Assembly (NCBI GenBank): GCA_027080725.1
Contig: JALWRC010000011.1
Location: 1-64,000 of the forward strand
Length of the DNA: 64,000 bases
DNA from: Saprospiraceae bacterium
Lineage (GTDB): Bacteria; Bacteroidota; Bacteroidia; Chitinophagales; Saprospiraceae
Direction of reading: 5' to 3'
Below are positions 26,807 to 35,141 of the stretch, piece by piece. The translations under genes were made by a program, and so were the position numbers. Every line of letters starts with the position of its first letter. The first letter of the stretch is position 1. The notes under the pieces were generated by a model that was not told the origin of the DNA, searched no databases, and saw nothing but the letters and a program-made list of their open reading frames with translations.

Positions 26807-29557
26807 TTAGTGCTGTATCAAGATCGTATTCATATATACTTCACCGGTGCGGGCGGTGATACGAAGGGCATATAAGCCGTTTGGCCACTGAGAAGTGTCA
26901 ATCAGATGCTTTTGGCTGTTGAGTGTCCCGTCATGTACGGTTTGCCCGTCCACTGCTGTGATTTGATAATGAGCCGGCAAGGCTATTCCGTTTCTCAATT
27001 CGAGAACGAAAGCGTCTTGTGCCGGCAATGGATAAATACGAAGATTACTTTTGGTCTTGTCAGTTGCTCGTGTGATAACAGGTATTTGATGCACTAAAGT
27101 ATTCATGGTAGTGCCGGTCTCAATGGCGGGGTTATAGTCGAAGAAAATATCCGCTTTATTGTAGACGATAGTGCGATTCGGAGTGTTTGCCTTGGGGGAT
27201 ATTTCATATAGGATATATCCTTGGCTGGCCCGTACATCCGAGGCACTATCTGCGAGGTAAATATTGTCAAAATTGAAGACCACTCCTTGTTGCTTATCCA
27301 TCTCGACCCGGTAGGGGTGGCTGGCTTGCAATACACGCAAGGTATGGAGGTCCAATGCCGGATCCAAACCGTCTTCTATCCGGACGTTTTCTGCAGCGAT
27401 ATCGCCGACATTTTGGAAGTGAATCAGATACCGGAGCGGCCGGTTCATTAAAGTAAAGTGCTCCTCGCGGACACCGGCCGGATTGACCGATTTGTCATTG
27501 GGGTCGTAGGCACAGAGCAATGGGGATTTTAAGACGTAGCTGCCTTGAGATACATATCCGCTGGAGTCTTTGGTAAATGCTTCCGCAGCTACTGCCAAAG
27601 TGTCACCTCTGGATTGAACGCCCGGCATGTGTAGCCAATAAAGCACTTCAAAGCGATCAAACGGATTAAGACTATCGCGGCAGAAGCGGGCTACACGGCC
27701 GGTAGAGTCAATGCTGGTAGGTGCGGGTGTTGAGCCGGCCCATTGTATTTCATCATCCCATCTCACCTCAAAACAAACGGATTCCTGAAAAGAGCCGGTA
27801 TTGGTTACTGTGGTATGAAATGGTACCACAAATCCACATCGTGAGATCGCTCCTGCTGTGCTGATATTGAGTTGGTGAGTGGGATTTTTATGGTACAATC
27901 CAAAATCGCGATGGCTATTGCCGGGATTGCCGACGTCAAATAACAAGTGGTAAGCAGCAGAATCTGTCGTGAGCAGCATACCGGCCGGGGGGACGATACG
28001 GACGGTGTATTGTGTCCCGGGGACTGCACCGTAGTAGGTAAAGCTACCGTCTGTGCCCGTCAACAGGGTGACATTGCCCGGCTCTATATTAATCTCTACA
28101 TTGGGGATGCCGTGTTCGCCGGCAGACAGGGACTTATCCTTGTTGACATCAAAATATACGGTGCCGCTGATTTGTGTTTCGGAGCATTTTTGCTTTACTT
28201 CTGCACTGTTAATACATCCGGATGCATTGCCCTCAATCTGTGCAGGTTTGCCCAGTGCGAGGTACTCACAAATACTCCGGACGTGGCAAATAGAAAGCTG
28301 GATGTTGCCTACAATCGAGAGGTGGTCTACCAAGGCAGCATCGATATTGTCCAATCCGGACAAAGATGTCAGGGTTGTATTGAATTCCACCTGCACTCGC
28401 CCTTCCACTGTCTTCAGGGCGGATAAATCCAGGATGTTACCCAATCGATTATTGGCGTAAATGCGGAGGGTACCCCCGAGATGGGATAATCCCCCCAATC
28501 CGGATAAGGATGTGAGTTGGTCATTGAGGCGAATACTCAGATTCCCCCCGATGGTCGAAATCCCTTCCAAACCTCTGAGATCTACCAGGTTTTTATTTTC
28601 GGTTATATTGACGTTGTTACTGACAGACGCCAATCCCTGCAAACCCACCAGTGTCCCCAAATGATTGTTGCGGGCTATATCTAAGTTGCGAAGCGTCGTA
28701 ATATTTCTAAATCCACTGAGATCCCTAAGAGCTAAATTGTCCGTTATGATGAGAGCATCTGTAGTGATGAGCCGGGGAGTACCGATGGAAGAAACTAAGT
28801 AATTATTCTTGACGATCTTGATGTATCCTTCCGTTCCCGTGTATTGGTCGAGTCCGGACAAGGAGGTGATAGCATTTTCAAATAGATACAGACTGTTTTG
28901 GGTAAAGTGGAGATTTTCCAATCCGTGCAGGGAGGTCAAATGCTCGTTTTGCCCGATGGTAAGATTGTCCACGGAGGAAAGCCTTTCGAGGCCTATGAGG
29001 TTAGAAAGTCCGGTGTTGCCTACGATTTTTACACCGTAAAGATGTGTGTTGATGACCGGCATCCCCTTAAGATCCTTCAGCTTAGGGTTGCTAAGCACTG
29101 TAAGGTATTCTACCGTCGTCAGAGCATCCAAACCGGTCAGGTGTAGAAGTCCGGAGTTGTCTTGGATATGTAGAGTGCCTACAGAATCCAGCAGACCAAG
29201 CCCACTGAGAGAAGTCAGTTGGGGATTGTACCGGATACGCATTTCACCTGCTTTCATAAGGCTGTCCAATCCGCTGAGGCTTGCCAATGCGGGGTTGTTG
29301 TAGAGGACAAATTTTCCCTTTACTTTTCTGACTTGCGCGAGTCCGGATAAGTCGGTGATGTCTCCTCCGCTAATGACTACATCCCCGTCTATAATCGAGC
29401 ATCCGGGGTAATTGGCGGAGTATTGGTCGATGTCGCTTTGGGATTGAAAACGAATACCGTTGGGAAGGCAATGCTGCCCAATAATGGAGTTGGATATCAG
29501 GAGGATTACGAGGAAGAAGAATAACTTTCGCATGATGTGATGATTTAAGTATTTCAT
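26807..29557 (-). CDS. Leucine-rich repeat, SdrD-B-like, T9SS type A surface protein
   Basis: A 916-residue secreted protein. The N-terminus carries a hydrophobic signal segment (about 11-28). About 16 receptor-L-like leucine-rich repeats follow (roughly 45-430; units such as L-T-S-L-S-G-L-D and L-x-x-L-x-G-L-x-x-L). After C-I-N-S-A-E-V there is an SdrD B-like module (I-S-G-T-V-Y-F-D-V-N-K-D, about 460-545), then a conserved-repeat beta region with Y-D-P-N-D-K-S-V-N-P and F-x-N-V-G-D. The end is a T9SS type A sorting domain with L-R-I-Y-P-L-P-A. I keep the upstream ATG at 29557, because the shared leader element at 29558-29616 runs exactly up to it. An ATG at 29533 would also give a signal peptide. 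Likely role: recognition or adhesion. Confidence 0.87.
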   Translation of the reverse strand: MKYLNHHIMRKLFFFLVILLISNSIIGQHCLPNGIRFQSQSDIDQYSANYPGCSIIDGDVVISGGDITDLSGLAQVRKVKGKFVLYNNPALASLSGLDSLMKAGEMRIRYNPQLTSLSGLGLLDSVGTLHIQDNSGLLHLTGLDALTTVEYLTVLSNPKLKDLKGMPVINTHLYGVKIVGNTGLSNLIGLERLSSVDNLTIGQNEHLTSLHGLENLHFTQNSLYLFENAITSLSGLDQYTGTEGYIKIVKNNYLVSSIGTPRLITTDALIITDNLALRDLSGFRNITTLRNLDIARNNHLGTLVGLQGLASVSNNVNITENKNLVDLRGLEGISTIGGNLSIRLNDQLTSLSGLGGLSHLGGTLRIYANNRLGNILDLSALKTVEGRVQVEFNTTLTSLSGLDNIDAALVDHLSIVGNIQLSICHVRSICEYLALGKPAQIEGNASGCINSAEVKQKCSETQISGTVYFDVNKDKSLSAGEHGIPNVEINIEPGNVTLLTGTDGSFTYYGAVPGTQYTVRIVPPAGMLLTTDSAAYHLLFDVGNPGNSHRDFGLYHKNPTHQLNISTAGAISRCGFVVPFHTTVTNTGSFQESVCFEVRWDDEIQWAGSTPAPTSIDSTGRVARFCRDSLNPFDRFEVLYWLHMPGVQSRGDTLAVAAEAFTKDSSGYVSQGSYVLKSPLLCAYDPNDKSVNPAGVREEHFTLMNRPLRYLIHFQNVGDIAAENVRIEDGLDPALDLHTLRVLQASHPYRVEMDKQQGVVFNFDNIYLADSASDVRASQGYILYEISPKANTPNRTIVYNKADIFFDYNPAIETGTTMNTLVHQIPVITRATDKTKSNLRIYPLPAQDAFVLELRNGIALPAHYQITAVDGQTVHDGTLNSQKHLIDTSQWPNGLYALRITARTGEVYMNTILIQH
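27813..27824 (-). repeat. Dispersed motif ACCATTTCATAC, copy 4
   Basis: Exact copy inside the leucine-rich T9SS gene, read there in the P-F-H-T frame. Followed by C. Confidence 0.7.
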
Positions 29558-29616
29558 CTGTCTGTTTTTTATTGTCTTTTAATGGTCAGATGGAATCTTT
29601 GATAAAAAATAATCAT
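29558..29616 (-). promoter_or_regulatory. Leader element shared with the anti-sigma-like gene
   Basis: Read on the minus strand, the 59 bases before the ATG match the leader at 53041-53101. Common blocks are ATGATT, TTCCATCTGACC, TTAAAAGACAATAAAAA and CAGATGAAA, the last including the start codon. In the final 42 bases I count four differences. Confidence 0.7.
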
Positions 29617-30140
29617 GCCGATTGGTAAAAAACTCGTCAGATTATTTTTTATGTCGATTTCATAATTTGTGCGCTAATACTCCAAGAAGAAAATACCGGT
29701 GTTGACCTCGCTCATTTTATAACTCATCTGCTACCATTTCATCCAAAGAGAAAAAGATAAGCCCCTTTTGGATGAACCCCCGATTTCGATTATCAACACC
29801 GCAATGTCCTTCAAAGTATCATAGGCTGTCAGAGGGAGGACCTGAAAGACGATAACGGTATTATCGTAAGTCGCTACAAAGATATGAAACTTTTTTCTAT
29901 GTGTTCTCTTTTCCTATTTATGGTGTGTATTCCAAAGTGCATATTTCTATACTGAAAAGCAATAATAATCCCGTAGGGATATCATCTTTGAAGCCCTGTA
30001 CGAGCGATAGCGAAGTGCAGGGTTAATAAGATCACTTAAGCCGTTTTGACGGTATTTTTGCCCAGTCCGGATGGATTGAATTCCGAGTAATTGACATGCA
30101 AAAGTAATGACAAAACAAAGCATTTGCAAATTCTGGGCAG

Positions 30141-30154
30141 TTTGTAATACACAC
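30141..30154 (+). repeat. Intergenic motif TTTGTAATACACAC, copy 1
   Basis: Exact copy in the long intergenic region upstream of the C-tract lipoprotein gene. Confidence 0.6.
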
Positions 30155-30193
30155 GTTTTGTGCTAAATATGGTCTATTTATCAATATTTTTAC

Positions 30194-30201
30194 TATCTTT
30201 G
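30194..30201 (+). promoter_or_regulatory. -7 box (TATCTTTG) of the C-tract lipoprotein gene
   Basis: Matches TAnnTTTG and lies 38 bases before the ATG at 30239, supporting that ATG as the real start. No clear -33 box. Confidence 0.55.
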
Positions 30202-30251
30202 TGTGTAACTTTTTTTCTAACCCTATAAATCTATCATTATGAAATCTTTTA

Positions 30252-30261
30252 CCCCCCCCCC
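30252..30261 (+). repeat. Poly-C tract of ten at codons 5-8
   Basis: Ten C in a row directly after the fourth codon following the ATG at 30239. With ten C the frame ends after 19 codons. With nine C (or twelve) it joins the long lipoprotein frame. Confidence 0.85.
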
Positions 30262-30266
30262 AACAT

Positions 30267-31133
30267 TTGAGTTTAACAACTGTTTTAACTCCATTTAACC
30301 TTTCCTTTCGTGCCAAGAATCCGCTTAACCAATGGCTTTTTTTCTTTAGTACCCTATTCTTAATATCTCTTCTTATGGGTTGCGTACAACAAGATCATCG
30401 GGATGATGCTCCTTTGCAATCTACTACAAACGACTTACGGACAGATGGGAATTACATAAATCCCTGTTTTGACCCTTCCAAACGTCCCGAGTGTGAGAAG
30501 CAAGAGAGTTTTGTCAATAGGACTATCCATGTCCCCGGTTATTGCGATGTGACGGTTACTTATACTTTGTGGAAATGTGATGATATATTCACCATCGCAG
30601 ACCTCCAATGGCGCTTTTCTTCAACTGATCCTGAATGCGTGGATTGGCTGGGTTCGTTGCAGACGGACTGTTACAATAGCTGTACACTCAATGGCACACA
30701 ACCCCCAATGGATCCCAACTGTATCAATAACTGCATTGGCGATGCATTTATCCAAGCAGAAATTGATGTTCACTGGTACATACTCGATGACTATGTCAGA
30801 AGAACCCAGGAAGTTAGTCAAATTGCATCTTGTGATGGTTCTAGCAATGGTAAACATTTTGTGCGAGTACGATTTTTTAGAGAAAATTGCAAATTGGTAT
30901 GCAACACAGCATCGACTTCTTACTATAGCCCCTCCGATGTGGAGATACATGTCTGCGGAGGGGGATGTTGTGAACAGGGTGCTACGTATTGCGTGGACAA
31001 TGATTTAAACCTCATGATTAAAGAAACGTACAACAATTCTGACAGTATGCTCTGTAGCGATTTGGTCAATTTGTGTGAGAATCTATATCAACAGACTACC
31101 ATATCCAATTGTAAGCCTGCTACATGCAATTAA
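30267..31133 (+). CDS. Cysteine-rich lipoprotein, start interrupted by a C10 tract
   Basis: As it stands the frame opens at a TTG at 30267 and has no good start of its own. An ATG at 30239, placed well after a -7 box, is one base out of frame. Removing one C from the ten-C tract at 30252-30261 would join them and add nine residues starting M-K-S-F-T-P-P. The product has a hydrophobic stretch W-L-F-F-F-S-T-L-F-L-I-S-L-L-M-G-C, which fits a lipoprotein signal with an unusually long n-region. The mature part of about 250 residues has many cysteines and no family I recognise. Likely an exposed outer-membrane lipoprotein, possibly phase-variable; a sequencing error in the homopolymer is the main alternative. 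Confidence 0.7.
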   Translation: MSLTTVLTPFNLSFRAKNPLNQWLFFFSTLFLISLLMGCVQQDHRDDAPLQSTTNDLRTDGNYINPCFDPSKRPECEKQESFVNRTIHVPGYCDVTVTYTLWKCDDIFTIADLQWRFSSTDPECVDWLGSLQTDCYNSCTLNGTQPPMDPNCINNCIGDAFIQAEIDVHWYILDDYVRRTQEVSQIASCDGSSNGKHFVRVRFFRENCKLVCNTASTSYYSPSDVEIHVCGGGCCEQGATYCVDNDLNLMIKETYNNSDSMLCSDLVNLCENLYQQTTISNCKPATCN

Positions 31134-31138
31134 CTTAT

Positions 31139-31179
31139 GAAGAGGGGAAATCCTCATTACCACAGGTTTCCCCTCTTTT
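31139..31179 (+). terminator. Terminator after the lipoprotein gene
   Basis: An 11-pair stem (31140-31150 with 31167-31177, arms AAGAGGGGAAA and TTTCCCCTCTT) merging into a short T-run, six bases after the stop codon. Confidence 0.75.
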
Positions 31180-31208
31180 CTGTTCAACAAAAGAGCCCAT
31201 ATTACAAC

Positions 31209-32864
31209 ATGAAAAAGCATCTTATCTTCTTACTCCTATTTGGCGTTCTTCCTTTTTGTCATTTGAACGCCCAGCAATATACCTACTGGAAACCCCTTGT
31301 TTTTCTCAATAATCCCCCCAAATGGGTCCATATCCCAAATGACACCACCATCCCTTCGTTTTTGCCCGGAATCCTAAGCGGAAGAGATAACTTTGATGTG
31401 AAGAAATATGTTCGCCATGACCCTTACCTTTTCTCGGTATATCAATCCGTCTATATCACTTTGAGTGGTCTATTTGTCGATAAGATTGATTTGCGGACAG
31501 GAGAACTCCTTCATTCCTTTGTCTTTGACAAGAGGAATTTTGAACATAAAATCGGGTTTGACAACGCTTACATTAATACCAAAGGCGAACTCGAATTACT
31601 TCTTCGTCTTTATAAAAGTCCTTTGGTTTATAAACATAGTCACTTTGCCGTTATGCAGTTGGACACCGGTGAATTGACTCTTGATAACTTTTTCTATACG
31701 GACATCCCAGACACAACTGTAACATATATTGATGGATATTTACATGCAAACAGGGCGGCTACAGATAGTACCTATTATTTTTATCACTTTATATGGGACA
31801 CCTTTCCGGTAAACAACATGACATACTACAAGCTAGGATTTGAGCGCACCGAATTAGAGCCATACGGACATAGTGTGTCTGATACCATGGTGTACTTTAA
31901 GGAATATCCTAAGGGAGAGGTAAAAGCTCACCGGTTTTATGACATCTTCGACACTGAATTAAGGGTTCTGGACGGTGATTCGCTTTTGTATATCAATTCA
32001 AGGTACTTCGACAATGATAGCACTTACTGCACAATGTATTATTTCGATTTAGATCTCCATTTGATCGGAGAATATGATATTCATCAATATTTTGATAGTA
32101 ATACGGTTTTAACCAAAATTAGGAATATTGACCATAATTACGTTTACCTTAGGGCAAAAAAGCCCTACCCCAATACCTATAGCTTTGTAAAACACCATAT
32201 CAGTTTGATTTTTGATCACCAGGGACATTTGAAAGAGCGGATTGACTTGTTAAATGAAAAGGGAGAAAAACTTTACACCCCGTTAGCTGCCCGATTTCCA
32301 GGAATAGAAGGAACCGTCGTGTTTAATGGTAACTATAGAGACACGACATTTGATGTATGGCAGTCGGATGGCCACGGCAAGCTTCATAAAGTGAAGACCA
32401 TTCACTTCTCTCCGGATAACTGTATCATTCTACCGAAGAGAGCAGAGTCCCTTCCGGACGGTGATATTTTGCTTTATGGCTTGTACACGCGGGATACTGT
32501 GGTCAAAGGTGAAAGGAGGGTTTACGGATATGCGAGATTTGTAATGCGATTTGATAGAGAAGATCTGGGTTTAAAGCCCCTTAAGAATAAGAATACTTCC
32601 CTCACAAGACAAATGGACTATAGTCTGTCTCCAAATCCTCTTCGCGATGTCCTACATCTCCGTTTTGATGAGCCCTTTCAAGGGAGCATCAGCATATATG
32701 ATGAGCTGGGACACGAGATGACCTTCAAAAAACTTCCCGAAGGCACACGATACACGAATATAAGAGTACAGCATCTTCCCAAAGGGGTATATTATATTCA
32801 TCCTATAGAGCATAAAAGAAAAGCCTACCATTTTCTCAATGTCAAATCTTTTGTAATAGATTAA
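31209..32864 (+). CDS. T9SS type A secreted protein, unknown function
   Basis: A 551-residue protein. I start it at the ATG at 31209, because M-K-K-H-L-I-F-L-L-L-F-G-V-L opens a signal peptide ending L-N-A-Q. The frame upstream to 31137 runs through the preceding terminator. The main part, about 440 residues, is rich in aromatic and D residues and looks like repeated beta strands, perhaps a propeller; no family is recognised. The T9SS type A domain starts near 470 with S-P-N-P-L. No catalytic motif is evident. Confidence 0.82.
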   Translation: MKKHLIFLLLFGVLPFCHLNAQQYTYWKPLVFLNNPPKWVHIPNDTTIPSFLPGILSGRDNFDVKKYVRHDPYLFSVYQSVYITLSGLFVDKIDLRTGELLHSFVFDKRNFEHKIGFDNAYINTKGELELLLRLYKSPLVYKHSHFAVMQLDTGELTLDNFFYTDIPDTTVTYIDGYLHANRAATDSTYYFYHFIWDTFPVNNMTYYKLGFERTELEPYGHSVSDTMVYFKEYPKGEVKAHRFYDIFDTELRVLDGDSLLYINSRYFDNDSTYCTMYYFDLDLHLIGEYDIHQYFDSNTVLTKIRNIDHNYVYLRAKKPYPNTYSFVKHHISLIFDHQGHLKERIDLLNEKGEKLYTPLAARFPGIEGTVVFNGNYRDTTFDVWQSDGHGKLHKVKTIHFSPDNCIILPKRAESLPDGDILLYGLYTRDTVVKGERRVYGYARFVMRFDREDLGLKPLKNKNTSLTRQMDYSLSPNPLRDVLHLRFDEPFQGSISIYDELGHEMTFKKLPEGTRYTNIRVQHLPKGVYYIHPIEHKRKAYHFLNVKSFVID

Positions 32865-33154
32865 ACTAAGTTGAAAATGGCTTTATTTATCGTGCGCCAA
32901 GAATAAAATTCCTGCAATATGACTTAAGTTACGGTTTTAACTGATAGCATTAGTGTTCAAGTTATTTTTTCTACTGGTTTTAGCCATTTATCGAACCTCA
33001 ATATCAGGAGTAGATGCCGGAGTCAGAGGAGAGGAGCGAGGTTATATGGGGTGTTATTTTCTGTGCAGAATAGTGCACTATATCGAAAAGACTATCGATC
33101 CATATACATGATAGGCTGTATCTCTGAGTTTCCTCTGTCCCTCTATATTACCTT

Positions 33155-33853
33155 TTATCGAAGCCCCATAGCGAGTGTGCAGAATCGGATAGAAGCCGGC
33201 TTGGCCGGGAGGATAGTGAGCGCCATGGACTCCAATGTTGCCCCCGTTGTCAATACATCATCGACAATTAATACGTTTTTGCCCTCGAGTGAAGGGGAAC
33301 CGGTCAAGCCAAATGCATGTATGAGATTCTGTGCTCGCTCCCAGCGATTGTGTTTTGTTTGGGAGGGGCCCATCTCCAGGCGAACGACGCTCGTAGTGTC
33401 GTGACGTACATCGAGCTGTTGGGCCAGCCCCCGGCTAAACCACGCACTTTGGTTGAATCCTCTTATCTTTTTCTTCTTCGGGTGGATGGGTACGGGGATG
33501 ACGGTATCAATGCCTTGGTACAAGGGAGCGCTCTTCAAAATGTGACCGTATAGCAGGCCTATTTTAAAGGCGGTGTGTTTCGAACCCCGGTATTTGATGG
33601 ATTGAATGAGGGTCTGCACTCTTCCTCCCTTTCGGTAGATAAACATGGCTGTTCCACTGACGAAGGGAATTCGACCCCGGAAGTGCAAAGTGAACAGGTT
33701 GTCTCGATACCTGTGCATATCATTGATGCGAAGATGGTAGGTGCATTCGGAGCAAAACAGATGCCCCGAAAGTGCGGGCTTCCGGCATCCGGGACAATCA
33801 TCCGGATAGGCCAGGCGCAACAACCCCTTGGTGATGTGTTGTAGTGTGTTCAT
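33155..33853 (-). CDS. comF: ComF-family phosphoribosyltransferase-like protein
   Basis: A 232-residue cytoplasmic protein of the ComF/GntX family, needed for DNA uptake in several naturally transformable bacteria. I choose the ATG at 33853, because M-N-T-L-Q-H-I-T-K-G-L-L-R-L-A-Y-P is a normal ComF start; the longer frame adds 33 unrelated residues. A zinc-type C-P-G-C...C-S-E-C cluster is at the N-terminus. V-P-I-H-P-K-K-K-K-I-R-G-F-N-Q-S is in the middle, and the PRPP loop V-L-I-V-D-D-V-L-T-T-G-A-T is near the end. No other competence gene is adjacent. Confidence 0.92.
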   Translation of the reverse strand: MNTLQHITKGLLRLAYPDDCPGCRKPALSGHLFCSECTYHLRINDMHRYRDNLFTLHFRGRIPFVSGTAMFIYRKGGRVQTLIQSIKYRGSKHTAFKIGLLYGHILKSAPLYQGIDTVIPVPIHPKKKKIRGFNQSAWFSRGLAQQLDVRHDTTSVVRLEMGPSQTKHNRWERAQNLIHAFGLTGSPSLEGKNVLIVDDVLTTGATLESMALTILPAKPASIRFCTLAMGLR

Positions 33854-33907
33854 ACGGTAAAGATATGGAAAGTTGGCAAAAAGGATAGGTTTCCGGACGA
33901 AAAATAT

Positions 33908-33915
33908 TACTTTTG
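33908..33915 (+). promoter_or_regulatory. -7 box (TACTTTTG) upstream of the MmcQ/YjbR gene
   Basis: TAnnTTTG match, 79 bases before the ATG at 33994. The -33 box is not clear. Confidence 0.4.
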
Positions 33916-33993
33916 GTTGGAAGAAAGATGCTTCAATTCTCAAATAGAGCATTTTTGTTCTGTTTAAGAATAGTCACGAAATGATTTTGATAT

Positions 33994-34362
33994 ATGCGAG
34001 ATATAGAGTCCTTCAGGATGTATTGTTTGTCCAAGCCCGGAGTAGAGGAGGGGTTCCCCTTTGGGGAAGATACCTTAGTTTTCAAAGTTTTGGGAAAAAT
34101 GTTTGCCCTGACTGGATTGTCAAGCCCGGATTTTAAAGTCAATCTCAAATGCGATCCGGAGTGGGCGGTCGAACTACGCGAAGCATATCCCGATGAGATT
34201 TTGCCGGGCTTCCATATGAGTAAAAAACACTGGAATACGGTACTTTTTGATCGCCATTTGCGGGAGGATTTGCTCTGCCAAATGGTGGATCACTCTTACG
34301 CATTGGTGGTCGCAAAGCTCCCGGCAAAACAACGGGAATCGCTGCAAAAAATGGGGGAATAG
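33994..34362 (+). CDS. MmcQ/YjbR family protein
   Basis: A 122-residue protein of the MmcQ/YjbR (CyaY-like fold, DUF419) family, often annotated as DNA-binding though the role is not settled. The typical opening I-E-S-F-R-M-Y-C-L-S-K-P-G-V-E-E-G-F-P-F and the C-terminal H-W-N-T-V and D-H-S-Y-A-L-V-V-A-K-L are present. It converges on recX, with a gap of five bases. Confidence 0.9.
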   Translation: MRDIESFRMYCLSKPGVEEGFPFGEDTLVFKVLGKMFALTGLSSPDFKVNLKCDPEWAVELREAYPDEILPGFHMSKKHWNTVLFDRHLREDLLCQMVDHSYALVVAKLPAKQRESLQKMGE

Positions 34363-34367
34363 ACCGC

Positions 34368-34844
34368 TTATTTTCCGGGGGAGATTAATCGGTCTAACGT
34401 CTGCTGTATCAAGGAGGATTCGTAACCTTTGTTGTACAAATACCTGAAGGTTTTGGTTCGATGCGCATAGTCTTTACTCTGACCCAAATGCCGTTTTGCC
34501 AAATGGTAAAGCGTATCCGTGTAGTCTGCTTCTTCTATTTCCTTCATGGCTTCTTTGATGAGATACGGAGAGATATCCCGTTGTTGCAGCGCTTGGATGA
34601 TTTTCTTACGCCCCCATTTTTTGAATCTGAACTTTCCCCGGGCAAAGCTTTTGGCAAATCGCTCTTCGTTGAGAAACCCCTCTTGTATCAGGTAGAGTAC
34701 TATTTCGTCGTGGTCTTCTCCGTAAATCCCCAAATCCAACAGTTTGTGGGTGACTTCCCGGTGGCACCGGTCTTGATAAGCACAATACCGCATCAATTTC
34801 TTTAAGGCATCTTCTTTGGAGGTGTATTTTTTATATTTCCCCAT
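34368..34844 (-). CDS. recX: Regulatory protein RecX
   Basis: Binds RecA filaments and limits recombinase activity. The 158 residues show the three-helix repeats of the family: A-L-K-K-L-M-R-Y-C-A-Y-Q-D-R-C-H-R-E-V, Y-L-I-Q-E-G-F-L-N-E-E-R-F-A-K-S-F-A-R-G-K and K-I-I-Q-A-L-Q-Q-R-D-I-S. recA is not in the window. A copy of the dispersed ACCATTTCATAC motif lies 12 bases upstream of its ATG. Confidence 0.93.
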   Translation of the reverse strand: MGKYKKYTSKEDALKKLMRYCAYQDRCHREVTHKLLDLGIYGEDHDEIVLYLIQEGFLNEERFAKSFARGKFRFKKWGRKKIIQALQQRDISPYLIKEAMKEIEEADYTDTLYHLAKRHLGQSKDYAHRTKTFRYLYNKGYESSLIQQTLDRLISPGK

Positions 34845-34855
34845 ATTCAGGTTTG

Positions 34856-34867
34856 GTATGAAATGGT
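34856..34867 (-). repeat. Dispersed motif ACCATTTCATAC, copy 5
   Basis: Exact intergenic copy, 12 bases upstream of recX; followed by C. Confidence 0.7.
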
Positions 34868-35141
34868 GAAGTTACGGGATATTTCTCATTTTCAAACAAA
34901 AAATTGAAATGGAGGATACAGGAAAAGTAGAATTTTGGATACTTTTACGATTGTCATCAGGTATCATATCTATACGGTAGCTTTTTAGCGAGTTCATTCC
35001 CGATTGGACTCCAGTAGAAAAATCGACCGGATTCTTTTATCTGTATAGTTTTTATCCTGATATAAGCGCCCATGAATTTGTTTCGATTATGCACTTGAAT
35101 GCGCGTTCGTTTCAATTGTTCTTTTGACTAAATCTGATACA

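Larger units (their letters stand above)
29617..30238. other. Intergenic region with repeat motifs
   Basis: No supported ORF. It contains a near copy of ACCATTTCATAC (29733-29744, one mismatch) and GTGTGTATTCCAAAG (29923-29937). A structured block at 29990-30024 has CCCTG and CAGGG arms around CGAGCGATAGCG. An exact TTTGTAATACACAC is at 30141-30154, and a -7 box is at 30194-30201. Confidence 0.6.

Noticed and set aside
30267-30269. TTG as the true start of the cysteine-rich lipoprotein
   Set aside because: No ribosome-binding context, and an ATG with a matching promoter lies 28 bases upstream, separated only by the C tract.
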